Source of the DNA: an uncultured Eubacterium sp.
GTDB lineage: Bacteria > Bacillota_A > Clostridia > Lachnospirales > Lachnospiraceae
Reading direction: 5' to 3'
Length of the DNA: 5,408 nt
Assembly: GCA_947653505.1 (NCBI GenBank)
Contig: CANTHI010000282.1
Span: 1-5,408 of the forward strand
This document shows, piece by piece, positions 1-5,397 of the stretch. The notes below the pieces were generated by a model. The model had not been told where the DNA came from. It did no database searches and worked only from the letters and a program-made list of their open reading frames with translations. Within the stretch, counting starts at the first letter, position 1; each line of letters starts with the position of its first letter. A program made the translations under genes and the position numbers.

Positions 1-47
1 TCCCTGCTGGCAGTAAAAGTCCCCCCATAACCAACACTGGTTCCAGG

Positions 48-416
48 ATGAATGACAGTGAAAAATTAGATTTTATAGTCCAATGTTTAACGATTGTCGT
101 ATCTGACGTTAATACACTTAAATCTGACGTTAGCACGCTAAAATCCGACGTTAGTGCGCTAAAATCCGACGTTAGTGCGCTAAATCTCAAATTTGATGAG
201 TTAGAAAACCAGCAAAAAATGACACAGCTGCATCTGGAAAATGAAACTGACAAAAACATAGCAATACTGGCCGAAAACCACATAAATATAATTGACAGGC
301 TGAATCAGGCAATCCCTGCCGCAGATAAAAATCTGATTTATGAAGTGAAAATGAACTATATGTCCCATCAGATATCTGATCTTACAAAAAGAACAGAAGC
401 TTTAGAAGCCAGATAA
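48..416 (+). CDS. Small heptad-repeat coiled-coil protein, function unknown
   Basis: Encodes 122 residues with no signal peptide or membrane segment, so probably cytoplasmic. Residues 1-18 form a short helical head (M-N-D-S-E-K-L-D). Residues 19-46 hold four near-perfect seven-residue repeats (S-D-V-x-x-L-K pattern), and the remainder is a charged helix with an L-E-N-E-T-D-K-N-I segment around residues 63-72 and a C-terminal leucine-rich helix. From memory, a loosely similar family of small coiled-coil proteins (E-K-L-D start, variable heptad number, central E-N-E-T-x-K-N-I) is common in Clostridia, without known function. The start is uncertain. AGG abuts the ATG, so no properly spaced ribosome binding site is visible. 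The frame is open to the left edge, but no ATG, GTG or TTG occurs upstream in frame, so a longer protein starting outside the window is possible. It converges with the lipoprotein gene on the right. A phage or tail-fibre origin cannot be excluded. Confidence 0.7.
   Translation: MNDSEKLDFIVQCLTIVVSDVNTLKSDVSTLKSDVSALKSDVSALNLKFDELENQQKMTQLHLENETDKNIAILAENHINIIDRLNQAIPAADKNLIYEVKMNYMSHQISDLTKRTEALEAR
101..184 (+). repeat. Four tandem 21-bp repeats inside the coiled-coil gene
   Basis: Units lie at 101-121, 122-142, 143-163 and 164-184. Each encodes one heptad with the core S-D-V-x-x-L-K. Units 3 and 4 are identical over all 21 bases, and units 1 and 2 differ from them at a few positions. Near-identity at DNA level, not only protein level, points to recent duplication by slippage or unequal crossing over. 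The unit length of 21 keeps the reading frame and adds exactly one coiled-coil heptad per copy. Confidence 0.93.
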
Positions 417-446
417 AGATACAGACAAAGCATCCGGAACTGTTCT

Positions 447-479
447 TTTGCGAGCGTACGAATCCCGTACGCTCGTGAA
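447..479 (+). terminator. Hairpin between convergent genes, possible terminator
   Basis: A perfect 10-bp stem (CGAGCGTACG at 451-460 with CGTACGCTCG at 466-475) closes a 5-base loop. In + strand RNA the stem extends to 14 pairs (447-460 with 466-479) through two G-U wobbles and two A-U pairs. In the - strand RNA the wobble positions become A-C mismatches. The structure therefore fits the end of the rightward coiled-coil gene better than the end of the leftward operon. No clear U-tract follows on either strand, so intrinsic termination is plausible but not proven. It could also serve as a bidirectional stop or an RNA 3'-end stabiliser. Confidence 0.5.
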
Positions 480-491
480 TTCATGTTTATT

Positions 492-1487
492 CTATCTCGT
501 TTTCAGAAACAGATATTCCCTCTGTGCCGCTCCATCATTGGGATAGCTTTCCAGATACGCTTCCATCTCCTGCTTTGCAGAATCAAAATTCCCCATATAC
601 TCCATTGCCGCAATCTTGCCTGACCACAACTCCCGCTTGTTTATGACGTTTTTGCAGGCCATTCCCTCTTCAAACCAGGAAACTGCCTGCTCATAGTCCG
701 TATTTTCAAACGCAATCTGGCCAAGCTCATACAGCACTTTGGAGTCATTGGGATTCTCTTCCAGATATGCTTCATAATAAGATTTTGCTTCTTCATTTTT
801 GCCCTGTGCCTGGAATACCCTGCCCAGATACAGATTTGCCAGGACTTCTTTTTTGTCCAGCGCAGCGTTTAGTTCTGACTCTGCCTTTTCATAATTGCCG
901 CTGACAAAATACAATCTGCCGCGGGATAAGCATGCAGACGCACTGTCTCCTTTGATCTTAAGCCCCTGTTCCAGATACCCTGCCGCATCATCCAGCAGAC
1001 CCGCCAGTACAAGCTGCTCATAGATGCCCGCGTACATCTGCCCGTTATTTTTTTCATAATCCGCGGCTTTCTGAAAATCAGAAGCCGCGTCGTCTGCCTG
1101 TCCCGCGCTCATATATGCACAGCCGCGCAGATAATACGCATCCGCGTTTTTCTTATCATAATCAAGGATCGCACTATATGTCGCGATCGCATCTGAAAGC
1201 TTTCCTGCTTCTATCTGTGCAAATGCTTTGTAAAAATTAATATCTTCTTCCAGATTGGAGACAATTCCGACCCGTTCCCGCAGCGCCTGGTCAAAGGCTT
1301 TCACAGCCCCTGCGTAGTCTCCCTGATCCATCCGCTCCAGCCCGGTCTGCCGGTATGCCTGCTCGCGTTCTATCTGCTTTTCATCCCCGCAGCCGCTGAC
1401 TGTCATGCCCAGAGCAGCCGTTGCTGCCGCCATACAGATGCGCAGACGAAAAACAGCTCTCCCACCTTTCATAAATCTGAACCACAT
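492..1487 (-). CDS. TPR-repeat lipoprotein
   Basis: Encodes 331 residues. The N-terminus is a lipoprotein signal peptide: basic residues (K7, R10, R14, R16), a hydrophobic stretch (17-30), then a V-S-G-C lipobox with C33 as the predicted lipidated cysteine. The mature part is almost entirely tetratricopeptide repeats, roughly at 43-76, 83-114, 116-148, 150-182, 183-213, 215-248, 249-281 and 285-319. They show the usual pattern of G/A, Y/F and A positions (for example G-D-Y-A-G-A-V-K-A-F and G-N-Y-E-K-A-E-S-E-L). Such repeats form helical scaffolds for protein-protein contacts. Here the scaffold would sit on the outer face of the membrane, and the partner is unknown. AAGG abuts the chosen ATG, so the in-frame ATG at 1472 (M6) is an alternative start that leaves the signal peptide intact. 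The gene lies 17 bp after asnS and is the last gene of the operon. Confidence 0.88.
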   Translation of the reverse strand: MWFRFMKGGRAVFRLRICMAAATAALGMTVSGCGDEKQIEREQAYRQTGLERMDQGDYAGAVKAFDQALRERVGIVSNLEEDINFYKAFAQIEAGKLSDAIATYSAILDYDKKNADAYYLRGCAYMSAGQADDAASDFQKAADYEKNNGQMYAGIYEQLVLAGLLDDAAGYLEQGLKIKGDSASACLSRGRLYFVSGNYEKAESELNAALDKKEVLANLYLGRVFQAQGKNEEAKSYYEAYLEENPNDSKVLYELGQIAFENTDYEQAVSWFEEGMACKNVINKRELWSGKIAAMEYMGNFDSAKQEMEAYLESYPNDGAAQREYLFLKTR

Positions 1488-1504
1488 CCTTTACGTAATC
1501 CTGA

Positions 1505-2896
1505 TTAAAGCTCACAGTTATTCACCGTTCTCGGGAACGGCACAACGTCGCGGATGTTCTGCATTCCGGTTAAATACATAACGCACCGTTCAAAGCCCAG
1601 CCCAAATCCCGCATGTCTGGCCGAGCCGTATTTTCTCAGATCCAGATAAAACGAATAATCCTCTTCGTTAAGACCCAGCTCCTGCATACGAAGAAGCAGC
1701 TTCTCATAATCATCCTCACGCTGGCTGCCGCCAATTATCTCACCAATGCCCGGGACCAGGCAGTCCACCGCCGCAACGGTCTTTTCGTCTTCATTCAGCT
1801 TCATATAAAATGCCTTGATTTCTTTTGGATAATCGTAGACAAATACCGGACGCTGAAATACCTTTTCTGTCAGATAACGTTCATGTTCTGTCTGCAGATC
1901 CGCACCCCAGGACACTTTATAATCAAATTTGCTGTTGTTTTTTTCCAAAAGCTTTACTGCCTCGGTATAAGAGACTCTTGCAAAGTCAGAATTTTTCACG
2001 TGCTCCAGGCGCTCAATCAGCCCCTTGTCCACAAACTGGTTTAAAAACGCCATTTCCTCCGGCGCATGTTCCAGCACATAGCTGATAATATACTTTAGCA
2101 TGCTCTCAGCCAGCATCATATCATCTTCCAGATCCGCAAACGCGATTTCCGGCTCGATCATCCAAAATTCGGCCGCATGTCTCGTTGTATTGGAATTTTC
2201 CGCACGGAACGTCGGTCCAAACGTATAGATGTTTTTAAACGCCATCGCATACGTCTCCCCGTTTAACTGGCCGCTGACCGTCAGATTGGCTGGTTTTCCA
2301 AAAAAATCCTGCGTATAATCAATGCTGCCATCCTCCGTTTTTGGCAGACTGGTCAAATCCATCGAAGTCACCTGAAACATTTCTCCGGCGCCCTCGCAGT
2401 CACTGCCGGTAATAATTGGCGTATGCACATATACAAAATCCCGCTCCTGAAAAAACCGGTGTATCGCGTATGCTGTCAGTGAACGTACCCGGAACACCGC
2501 CTCAAAAGTATTCGTTCTCGGCCTCAGATGTGAAATCGTTCTTAAATATTCAAACGTATGTCTCTTTTTCTGCAATGGATAATCCGGCGCAGAAGCTCCC
2601 TCGATCTGAATCTCTTTCGCCTGAATCTCGAACGGCTGCCTGGCATCCGGCGTTGCCACAAAAGTCCCGGTAATTACCAGAGCCGCCCCGACATTGACTT
2701 TTCCGATTTCTTCAAAGTTTGCAAGGCCGTCGCCATATACGACCTGCACCGGCTCAAAAAACGTACCATCATTGATCACAAGAAATCCAAATGCTTTAGA
2801 TTTCCGGTTGCTGCGCACCCATCCGCCAACCGTTACTTCTTTGTCTGTAAACTGCTGCTGTGCGCGAAATAGTTCTCTGATATTTGTCAGTTCCAT
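1505..2896 (-). CDS. asnS: Asparaginyl-tRNA synthetase
   Basis: Cytoplasmic class IIb aminoacyl-tRNA synthetase that charges tRNA-Asn with asparagine using ATP. The length, 463 residues, is close to the bacterial norm of about 465. The N-terminal OB-fold anticodon-binding domain spans about 17-100 (V-G-G-W-V-R-S-N-R core near 23-31). The class II catalytic domain follows. Motif 2 appears as F-R-A-E at 230-233 with the downstream T-R-H-A-A-E-F-W-M segment. An ATP-site segment with [12 protein letters not shown] is at 383-394, and motif 3 G-F-G-L-G-F-E-R is at 430-437. The [11 protein letters not shown] block (355-365) and the overall length favour AsnRS over the longer bacterial AspRS, which carries an inserted GAD domain absent here. 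The start has an AAAGGGA ribosome binding site about 9 bases upstream. It lies 30 bp behind the foldase gene and 17 bp ahead of the TPR gene. No T-box leader fits in the 30-bp gap, so it is probably expressed by read-through. Confidence 0.97.
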   Translation of the reverse strand: MELTNIRELFRAQQQFTDKEVTVGGWVRSNRKSKAFGFLVINDGTFFEPVQVVYGDGLANFEEIGKVNVGAALVITGTFVATPDARQPFEIQAKEIQIEGASAPDYPLQKKRHTFEYLRTISHLRPRTNTFEAVFRVRSLTAYAIHRFFQERDFVYVHTPIITGSDCEGAGEMFQVTSMDLTSLPKTEDGSIDYTQDFFGKPANLTVSGQLNGETYAMAFKNIYTFGPTFRAENSNTTRHAAEFWMIEPEIAFADLEDDMMLAESMLKYIISYVLEHAPEEMAFLNQFVDKGLIERLEHVKNSDFARVSYTEAVKLLEKNNSKFDYKVSWGADLQTEHERYLTEKVFQRPVFVYDYPKEIKAFYMKLNEDEKTVAAVDCLVPGIGEIIGGSQREDDYEKLLLRMQELGLNEEDYSFYLDLRKYGSARHAGFGLGFERCVMYLTGMQNIRDVVPFPRTVNNCEL

Positions 2897-2926
2897 ATTT
2901 TGTGTTCCCTTTCTGTCCTATTATAT

Positions 2927-4144
2927 TTATTCTTCTGCAGTCCCATCCGTCACAACTCCTTCCCGGATGTCTGACTTTTCAATAACCAGATCCAGTGCAC
3001 GGTTGCACACAAATACTTTGCGTTCATATGCTTCTCCGGATTTTTCATCCACCCCGTTTGCTTTATAAAACTCCTGCTCTGTTGCATATGAATTAACATC
3101 CATCTGCTGCTTTACATATTCCTGAAACGCATCTTCCTCCAGACTGACTCCTTCCTGTTTTGCGATCGCTTCCAGAATCAGCTCTGTTTTCAGATTCGTC
3201 TGCACTTCATTTGTAATATCCGAGCGGAAATCCTCCTCAGTCATTCCGTTGTAATTCTCCTTCAGAAAATCTTTCAGGCTTGTCCCATCGCTGCAGTTGC
3301 GATTTTTAAAGATTACAATGGAATCCTCTACACACGCTTTCAGCAGCTCATCCGGTATGTTTACTTCGCAGACATCCTGCAGCTGGTTGATAACTTCCTG
3401 CCTTGTGTCCTTCTCCTTATTTGAAGCACTGTTTGTTTCCAGATATTCTCTTACTTTTTTCTTATACTCGTCTACTGTCTCACAATTATAATTCTGCTGC
3501 ACATACGCGTCATCCAGCACAAATTCCGCATCCGGATCTTCTTCTACAATCTTATTGATTTTAACCGTAAATACAACATCTGCTCCCGCAAGCTCCTCAC
3601 TCGGATAATCCTTCGGAAACGTCAGGTTCAGATCCACGGTCTGTCCGACTTTTTTTCCGATGAGTCCTTCTTCAAACCCATCGATAAACGAATGGGAACC
3701 AATCTTTAAATTGTACCCGGCCGCTGTACCTCCGTTAAATGCGGTCCCGTCTTTTTTTCCTTCATAATCAATATTTACGGTATCGCCATCCTCTACCTTT
3801 TTCTTGTCCGTATCCTTATAGACCGGCTGTGCGTTATACTTCGCCATACTGAGTGCGTAATCATCCACCTGCGCTTTTGTCACTTTATATTCGTTTGGCA
3901 GAGAGATCTTTAATCCTTTGTATTCTCCCAGCTTCACACACTTACTAATATCGTAAGAAACCTTGTCTGCTTTGGAAGCTCCTTCTTCACTGCCTTTTTC
4001 AGCTTTATCCTGAGTCCCTGCATCTGTATCTTTATCTTCCGTCTGCGTGTCCGCCTGACTGTTTTTTGACTTTTCATTTCCACAAGCCCCTGCCGACACG
4101 GTCATCACAGCTGCAAGCAGAATCATGATCATCTTCTTTTTCAT
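2927..4144 (-). CDS. Trigger-factor-like FKBP peptidyl-prolyl isomerase lipoprotein
   Basis: Encodes 405 residues. A short basic start (M-K-K-K) and hydrophobic core lead to an A-G-A-C lipobox with C21 as the predicted lipid anchor. An acidic, low-complexity linker follows (about 22-62). Residues 63-117 resemble the segment that precedes the isomerase domain in trigger factors (V-K-L-G-E-Y-K-G-L). The FKBP-type domain spans about 118-200, with D-G-D-T-V-N-I-D-Y-E-G, F-I-D-G-F-E-E-G-L-I-G and G-A-D-V-V-F-T-V. The C-terminal helical region (205-395) resembles the trigger-factor substrate-binding domain. The ribosome-binding domain of true trigger factor is missing and is replaced by the signal peptide and linker. 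I infer an extracytoplasmic chaperone/isomerase helping exported proteins fold, analogous in role to PrsA. It is the first gene of the leftward operon. GGGA five bases before the ATG supports the start. Isomerase activity is not proven from sequence alone. Confidence 0.9.
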   Translation of the reverse strand: MKKKMIMILLAAVMTVSAGACGNEKSKNSQADTQTEDKDTDAGTQDKAEKGSEEGASKADKVSYDISKCVKLGEYKGLKISLPNEYKVTKAQVDDYALSMAKYNAQPVYKDTDKKKVEDGDTVNIDYEGKKDGTAFNGGTAAGYNLKIGSHSFIDGFEEGLIGKKVGQTVDLNLTFPKDYPSEELAGADVVFTVKINKIVEEDPDAEFVLDDAYVQQNYNCETVDEYKKKVREYLETNSASNKEKDTRQEVINQLQDVCEVNIPDELLKACVEDSIVIFKNRNCSDGTSLKDFLKENYNGMTEEDFRSDITNEVQTNLKTELILEAIAKQEGVSLEEDAFQEYVKQQMDVNSYATEQEFYKANGVDEKSGEAYERKVFVCNRALDLVIEKSDIREGVVTDGTAEE

Positions 4145-4190
4145 CCTGTTCCCTGTCCTTTCCTTATATATTTTTTAACCACTTCTTTCT

Positions 4191-4219
4191 ACAATAACAC
4201 ACAATTGTGAAAATTTAAA
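4191..4219 (-). promoter_or_regulatory. Candidate leftward promoter for the foldase-asnS-TPR operon
   Basis: On the - strand a TTTAAA (-35, 4214-4219) and a TATTGT (-10, 4191-4196) are separated by 17 bases, each matching 4 of 6 consensus positions. This would give a leader of about 39 bases. A second weak option is TTGTAG (4189-4194) with TATATA (4165-4170) at 18-base spacing, which gives a very short leader. Neither is strong. The call rests mainly on the need for a promoter upstream of this operon in a 150-bp divergent gap. Confidence 0.35.
4200..4209. promoter_or_regulatory. Perfect 10-bp palindrome between divergent promoters
   Basis: CACAATTGTG is perfectly self-complementary. It lies in the spacer of the candidate leftward promoter and 17 bp upstream of the rightward -35 element. 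The position suits an operator shared by both directions, but the dyad is short and sits in AT-rich DNA, so chance is a real alternative. No regulator is assigned. Confidence 0.3.
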
Positions 4220-4226
4220 GTTTTTA

Positions 4227-4255
4227 TTGCTTTATATGAAAAAAAATGCTATAAT
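4227..4255 (+). promoter_or_regulatory. Extended -10 promoter of the lysine-rich membrane protein
   Basis: A perfect TATAAT (4250-4255) is preceded by TGC, giving an extended -10 (TGnTATAAT), with a weak TTGCTT -35 (4227-4232) at the ideal 17-base spacing. The spacer contains a run of eight A. Transcription would start near 4262, leaving a leader of about 33 bases that contains the AGGAGG ribosome binding site at 4281-4286. Confidence 0.75.
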
Positions 4256-4294
4256 TCCTTACAGTTTAAAAATGAACCAGAGGAGGAAAACCAC

Positions 4295-4807
4295 GTGAGT
4301 ACCTGGCAGATCGTTTTACTTGTCATTATCGTCGTACTGTTGGCAGCATTGATTGCCCTTTATTTTCTCGGTAAAAAGCTTCAGAAGAAAAAAGACGAAT
4401 CAGACCGTCAGATGGAAGCTGCTTCTCAGACAGTCCCTATGCTGATTATTGATAAGAAAAAAATGAAACTCAGGGAGGCCGGCCTTCCCCCTATTGTATA
4501 TGAACAGACACCAAAGCTTCTGCGCCGGCAGAAAGTACCAATTGTCAAAGCAAAAGTCGGGCCAAGAATCCAGACCTTTATGTGCGACGCCACCGTATTC
4601 GACGACATTCCATTGAAAAAAGAAGTCCGCGTTACCGTCAGCGGCCTGTACATCACCGGCGTGAAAGGACTCCGCAAGCCACTGGAAAAGCCGGAAAAAC
4701 CAAAAAAGAAAAAATTCTCACAGCGGATTCAGGAAAAAGCCAAAGCCCTGCAGTCACAGCAGGAAAGCCAGAAACCTGCTTCCGGTAAGAAAAGCAAAAA
4801 AAAATAA
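4295..4807 (+). CDS. Single-pass membrane protein with lysine-rich tail, unknown function
   Basis: Encodes 170 residues from a GTG start, supported by AGGAGG (4281-4286) eight bases upstream. Residues 5-25 are a strongly hydrophobic membrane helix rich in V, I and L. It is followed at once by a basic cluster (K27, K28, K31-K33), which predicts a cytoplasmic C-terminal part by the positive-inside rule. Residues 46-125 look like a compact mixed alpha/beta domain with alternating hydrophobic strands (V-P-M-L-I-I-D, V-P-I-V-K-A-K-V, V-R-V-T-V-S-G-L-Y-I). Residues 126-170 are a highly basic, probably disordered tail of K, P, Q and S ending in K-K-S-K-K-K. I do not recognise the family. The tail suggests contact with nucleic acid, ribosomes or acidic lipid, which is inference only. 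The gene is monocistronic: its own promoter precedes it and a terminator follows. It is transcribed divergently from the foldase operon. Confidence 0.85.
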   Translation: MSTWQIVLLVIIVVLLAALIALYFLGKKLQKKKDESDRQMEAASQTVPMLIIDKKKMKLREAGLPPIVYEQTPKLLRRQKVPIVKAKVGPRIQTFMCDATVFDDIPLKKEVRVTVSGLYITGVKGLRKPLEKPEKPKKKKFSQRIQEKAKALQSQQESQKPASGKKSKKK

Positions 4808-4829
4808 CGCTGGCATCATGCCGTATTTT

Positions 4830-4873
4830 ACGATACTGTAACAGACTCCGGTCTGCGGCAGTATCGTATTTTT
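4830..4873 (+). terminator. Rho-independent terminator
   Basis: The outer stem ACGATACTG (4830-4838) pairs with CAGTATCGT (4859-4867), with one further T-A pair outside. It encloses an inner stem CAGAC (4842-4846) with GTCTG (4851-4855) around a TCCG loop. A run of five T (4869-4873) follows after one A. It lies 23 bases beyond the stop codon of the lysine-rich membrane protein gene. A smaller hairpin (GGCA-TCA-TGCC, 4812-4822) precedes it and may assist. Confidence 0.88.
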
Positions 4874-4889
4874 ATGTCCATTTACCCAT

Positions 4890-4945
4890 CTGTTAAGAAA
4901 CTGTTAAAATCCCGCTAAATCCCCGCTAAAACTACCGCAAATCTG
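4890..4945 (+). promoter_or_regulatory. 11-bp-phased direct repeats, Pho-box-like response regulator site
   Basis: Successive units begin at 4890 (CTGTTAAGAAA), 4901 (CTGTTAAAATC), 4912 (CCGCTAAATCC), 4923 (CCGCTAAAACT) and, one base out of phase, 4935 (CCGCAAATCTG). The first pair matches the PhoB-type layout of two 7-bp repeats separated by 4 bp. On the - strand it reads TTAACA-N5-TTAACA, matching the Bacillus PhoP layout. One repeat per helical turn is the usual mark of OmpR/PhoB-family regulators. The array ends directly before the region where the -35 element should be. The actual regulator is not in the window, and KdpE or another family member is possible. Confidence 0.6.
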
Positions 4946-4968
4946 TTTCCTTCTCCTTTATTTTACGT

Positions 4969-4974
4969 TATGAT
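4969..4974 (+). promoter_or_regulatory. -10 element of the small membrane protein genes
   Basis: TATGAT lies 37 bases upstream of the first small gene and predicts transcription starting near 4981. At 17-base spacing the -35 position reads TTTCCT, which is a poor match. Together with the adjacent phased repeats, this fits an activator-dependent promoter in which the regulator replaces -35 contacts. Confidence 0.55.
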
Positions 4975-5011
4975 ACATCCACCTGCATTTGATTCAAAAG
5001 GGAGGGATTTT

Positions 5012-5095
5012 ATGGATACTGTGATCGTTGTCATCAGTGTAATCATCGTTATCAGCGTTTGTATCTGGAACTTTCACGATACCTACGGAAAATAA
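5012..5095 (+). CDS. 27-residue single-pass membrane peptide
   Basis: Encodes 27 residues. Residues 4-18 are a near-continuous run of V and I with S and C (V-I-V-V-I-S-V-I-I-V-I-S-V-C-I). They are preceded by M-D-T and followed by a polar tail W-N-F-H-D-T-Y-G-K. The gene is very short but well supported by an ideal AGGGAGG ribosome binding site (5000-5006) about six bases before the ATG, a -10 element and repeat array upstream, and a second small gene 39 bp downstream. It resembles small membrane subunits or regulators such as KdpF in size and topology, but the P-E-x-F type ending I would expect of KdpF is absent. No function is assigned. Confidence 0.72.
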   Translation: MDTVIVVISVIIVISVCIWNFHDTYGK

Positions 5096-5134
5096 AATCA
5101 GCTTTTACATACCAGACAGAATTGAGGTGAGTTT

Positions 5135-5278
5135 ATGAATCTGTTAAGTCTGGCTGCGCTTTTTATTGGCGGTGCGTTTTCTCTTATTGTACTGCTTTAT
5201 CTGTTCGTTGGCCTGATCGTTGTGTTATTATGGAAAGTCTATCGGAAAATCCATCTGGGGTATTCTTTTTGGGACTGA
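5135..5278 (+). CDS. 47-residue hydrophobic membrane protein
   Basis: Encodes 47 residues. A hydrophobic region from about 3 to 33 contains a double glycine at 12-13 and a second glycine at 26, long enough for one long helix or a tight helical hairpin. A basic segment (K-V-Y-R-K, 34-38) and a short aromatic end (G-Y-S-F-W-D) follow. The basic cluster predicts a cytoplasmic C-terminus. GAGGTGA at 5124-5130 is a strong ribosome binding site four bases before the ATG. It probably shares a transcript with the 27-residue gene. I recall that the Clostridium acetobutylicum kdp region begins with two small hydrophobic-peptide ORFs before kdpA, which this arrangement resembles. No sequence match to those peptides is claimed. 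Confidence 0.72.
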   Translation: MNLLSLAALFIGGAFSLIVLLYLFVGLIVVLLWKVYRKIHLGYSFWD

Positions 5279-5302
5279 AAATTTACAGGCAGATGAGGCA
5301 GC

Positions 5303-5397
5303 ATTTACATTTCATAAAAATGTTACCTTTTGGCTGTGCGGACTTAAGAGCATATGCAACAATTTACATAATAATGTTACATATTGGCTGCGCGGAC
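5303..5397. repeat. Two imperfect direct repeats at the right edge
   Basis: Copy 1 (5303-5343) and copy 2 (5362-5397) both begin ATTTACAT and then share a 28-base block with 24 identities, ending GGCTG-Y-GCGGAC. Copy 1 has five extra bases (TTCAT) between the two parts. Each copy contains a small dyad: ACATTT-N5-AAATGT in copy 1 and ACAT-AATA-ATGT in copy 2. The 28-base blocks are 54 bases apart, a multiple of three, and the frame through both is open to the window end. The sequence may be the start of a longer array, an intergenic repeat family or a regulatory region. Confidence 0.7.

Noticed and set aside
1613..2085. Open frames of 143 and 86 codons on the + strand inside asnS
   Set aside because: They lie antisense to a clearly conserved synthetase, show no family signal and have no good ribosome binding site. 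They are shadow frames.
2920..2948. A perfect TATAAT on the - strand just upstream of asnS
   Set aside because: The -35 position (GGATGG) does not fit and the leader would be only about 16 bases, so an internal asnS promoter is possible but unsupported.
2416..3068. Overlapping + strand open frames across the asnS start and foldase end
   Set aside because: All are antisense to well-supported genes, with compositions typical of reverse frames.
4145..4294. T-box or other riboswitch leader for the asnS operon
   Set aside because: No specifier stem, T-box consensus or terminator/antiterminator pair is visible, and the gap is too short once both promoters are accounted for.
4426..4788. Open frames on both strands within the lysine-rich membrane protein gene
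   Set aside because: The GTG-started frame has the promoter, AGGAGG site and terminator. The others have none of these.
4796..4804. Nine-A run at the end of the lysine-rich membrane protein gene as a programmed slippage site
   Set aside because: It lies at the last three codons, so slippage would change only the extreme C-terminus. It is explained by the lysine codons.
5012..5095. Naming the 27-residue peptide KdpF
   Set aside because: Size and topology fit, but the characteristic C-terminal motif is absent and no kdp gene is visible in the window.
5303..5397. Start of a CRISPR array
   Set aside because: The two copies differ in length and sequence, and the conserved block is spaced and diverged unlike CRISPR repeats. 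No cas genes are present.
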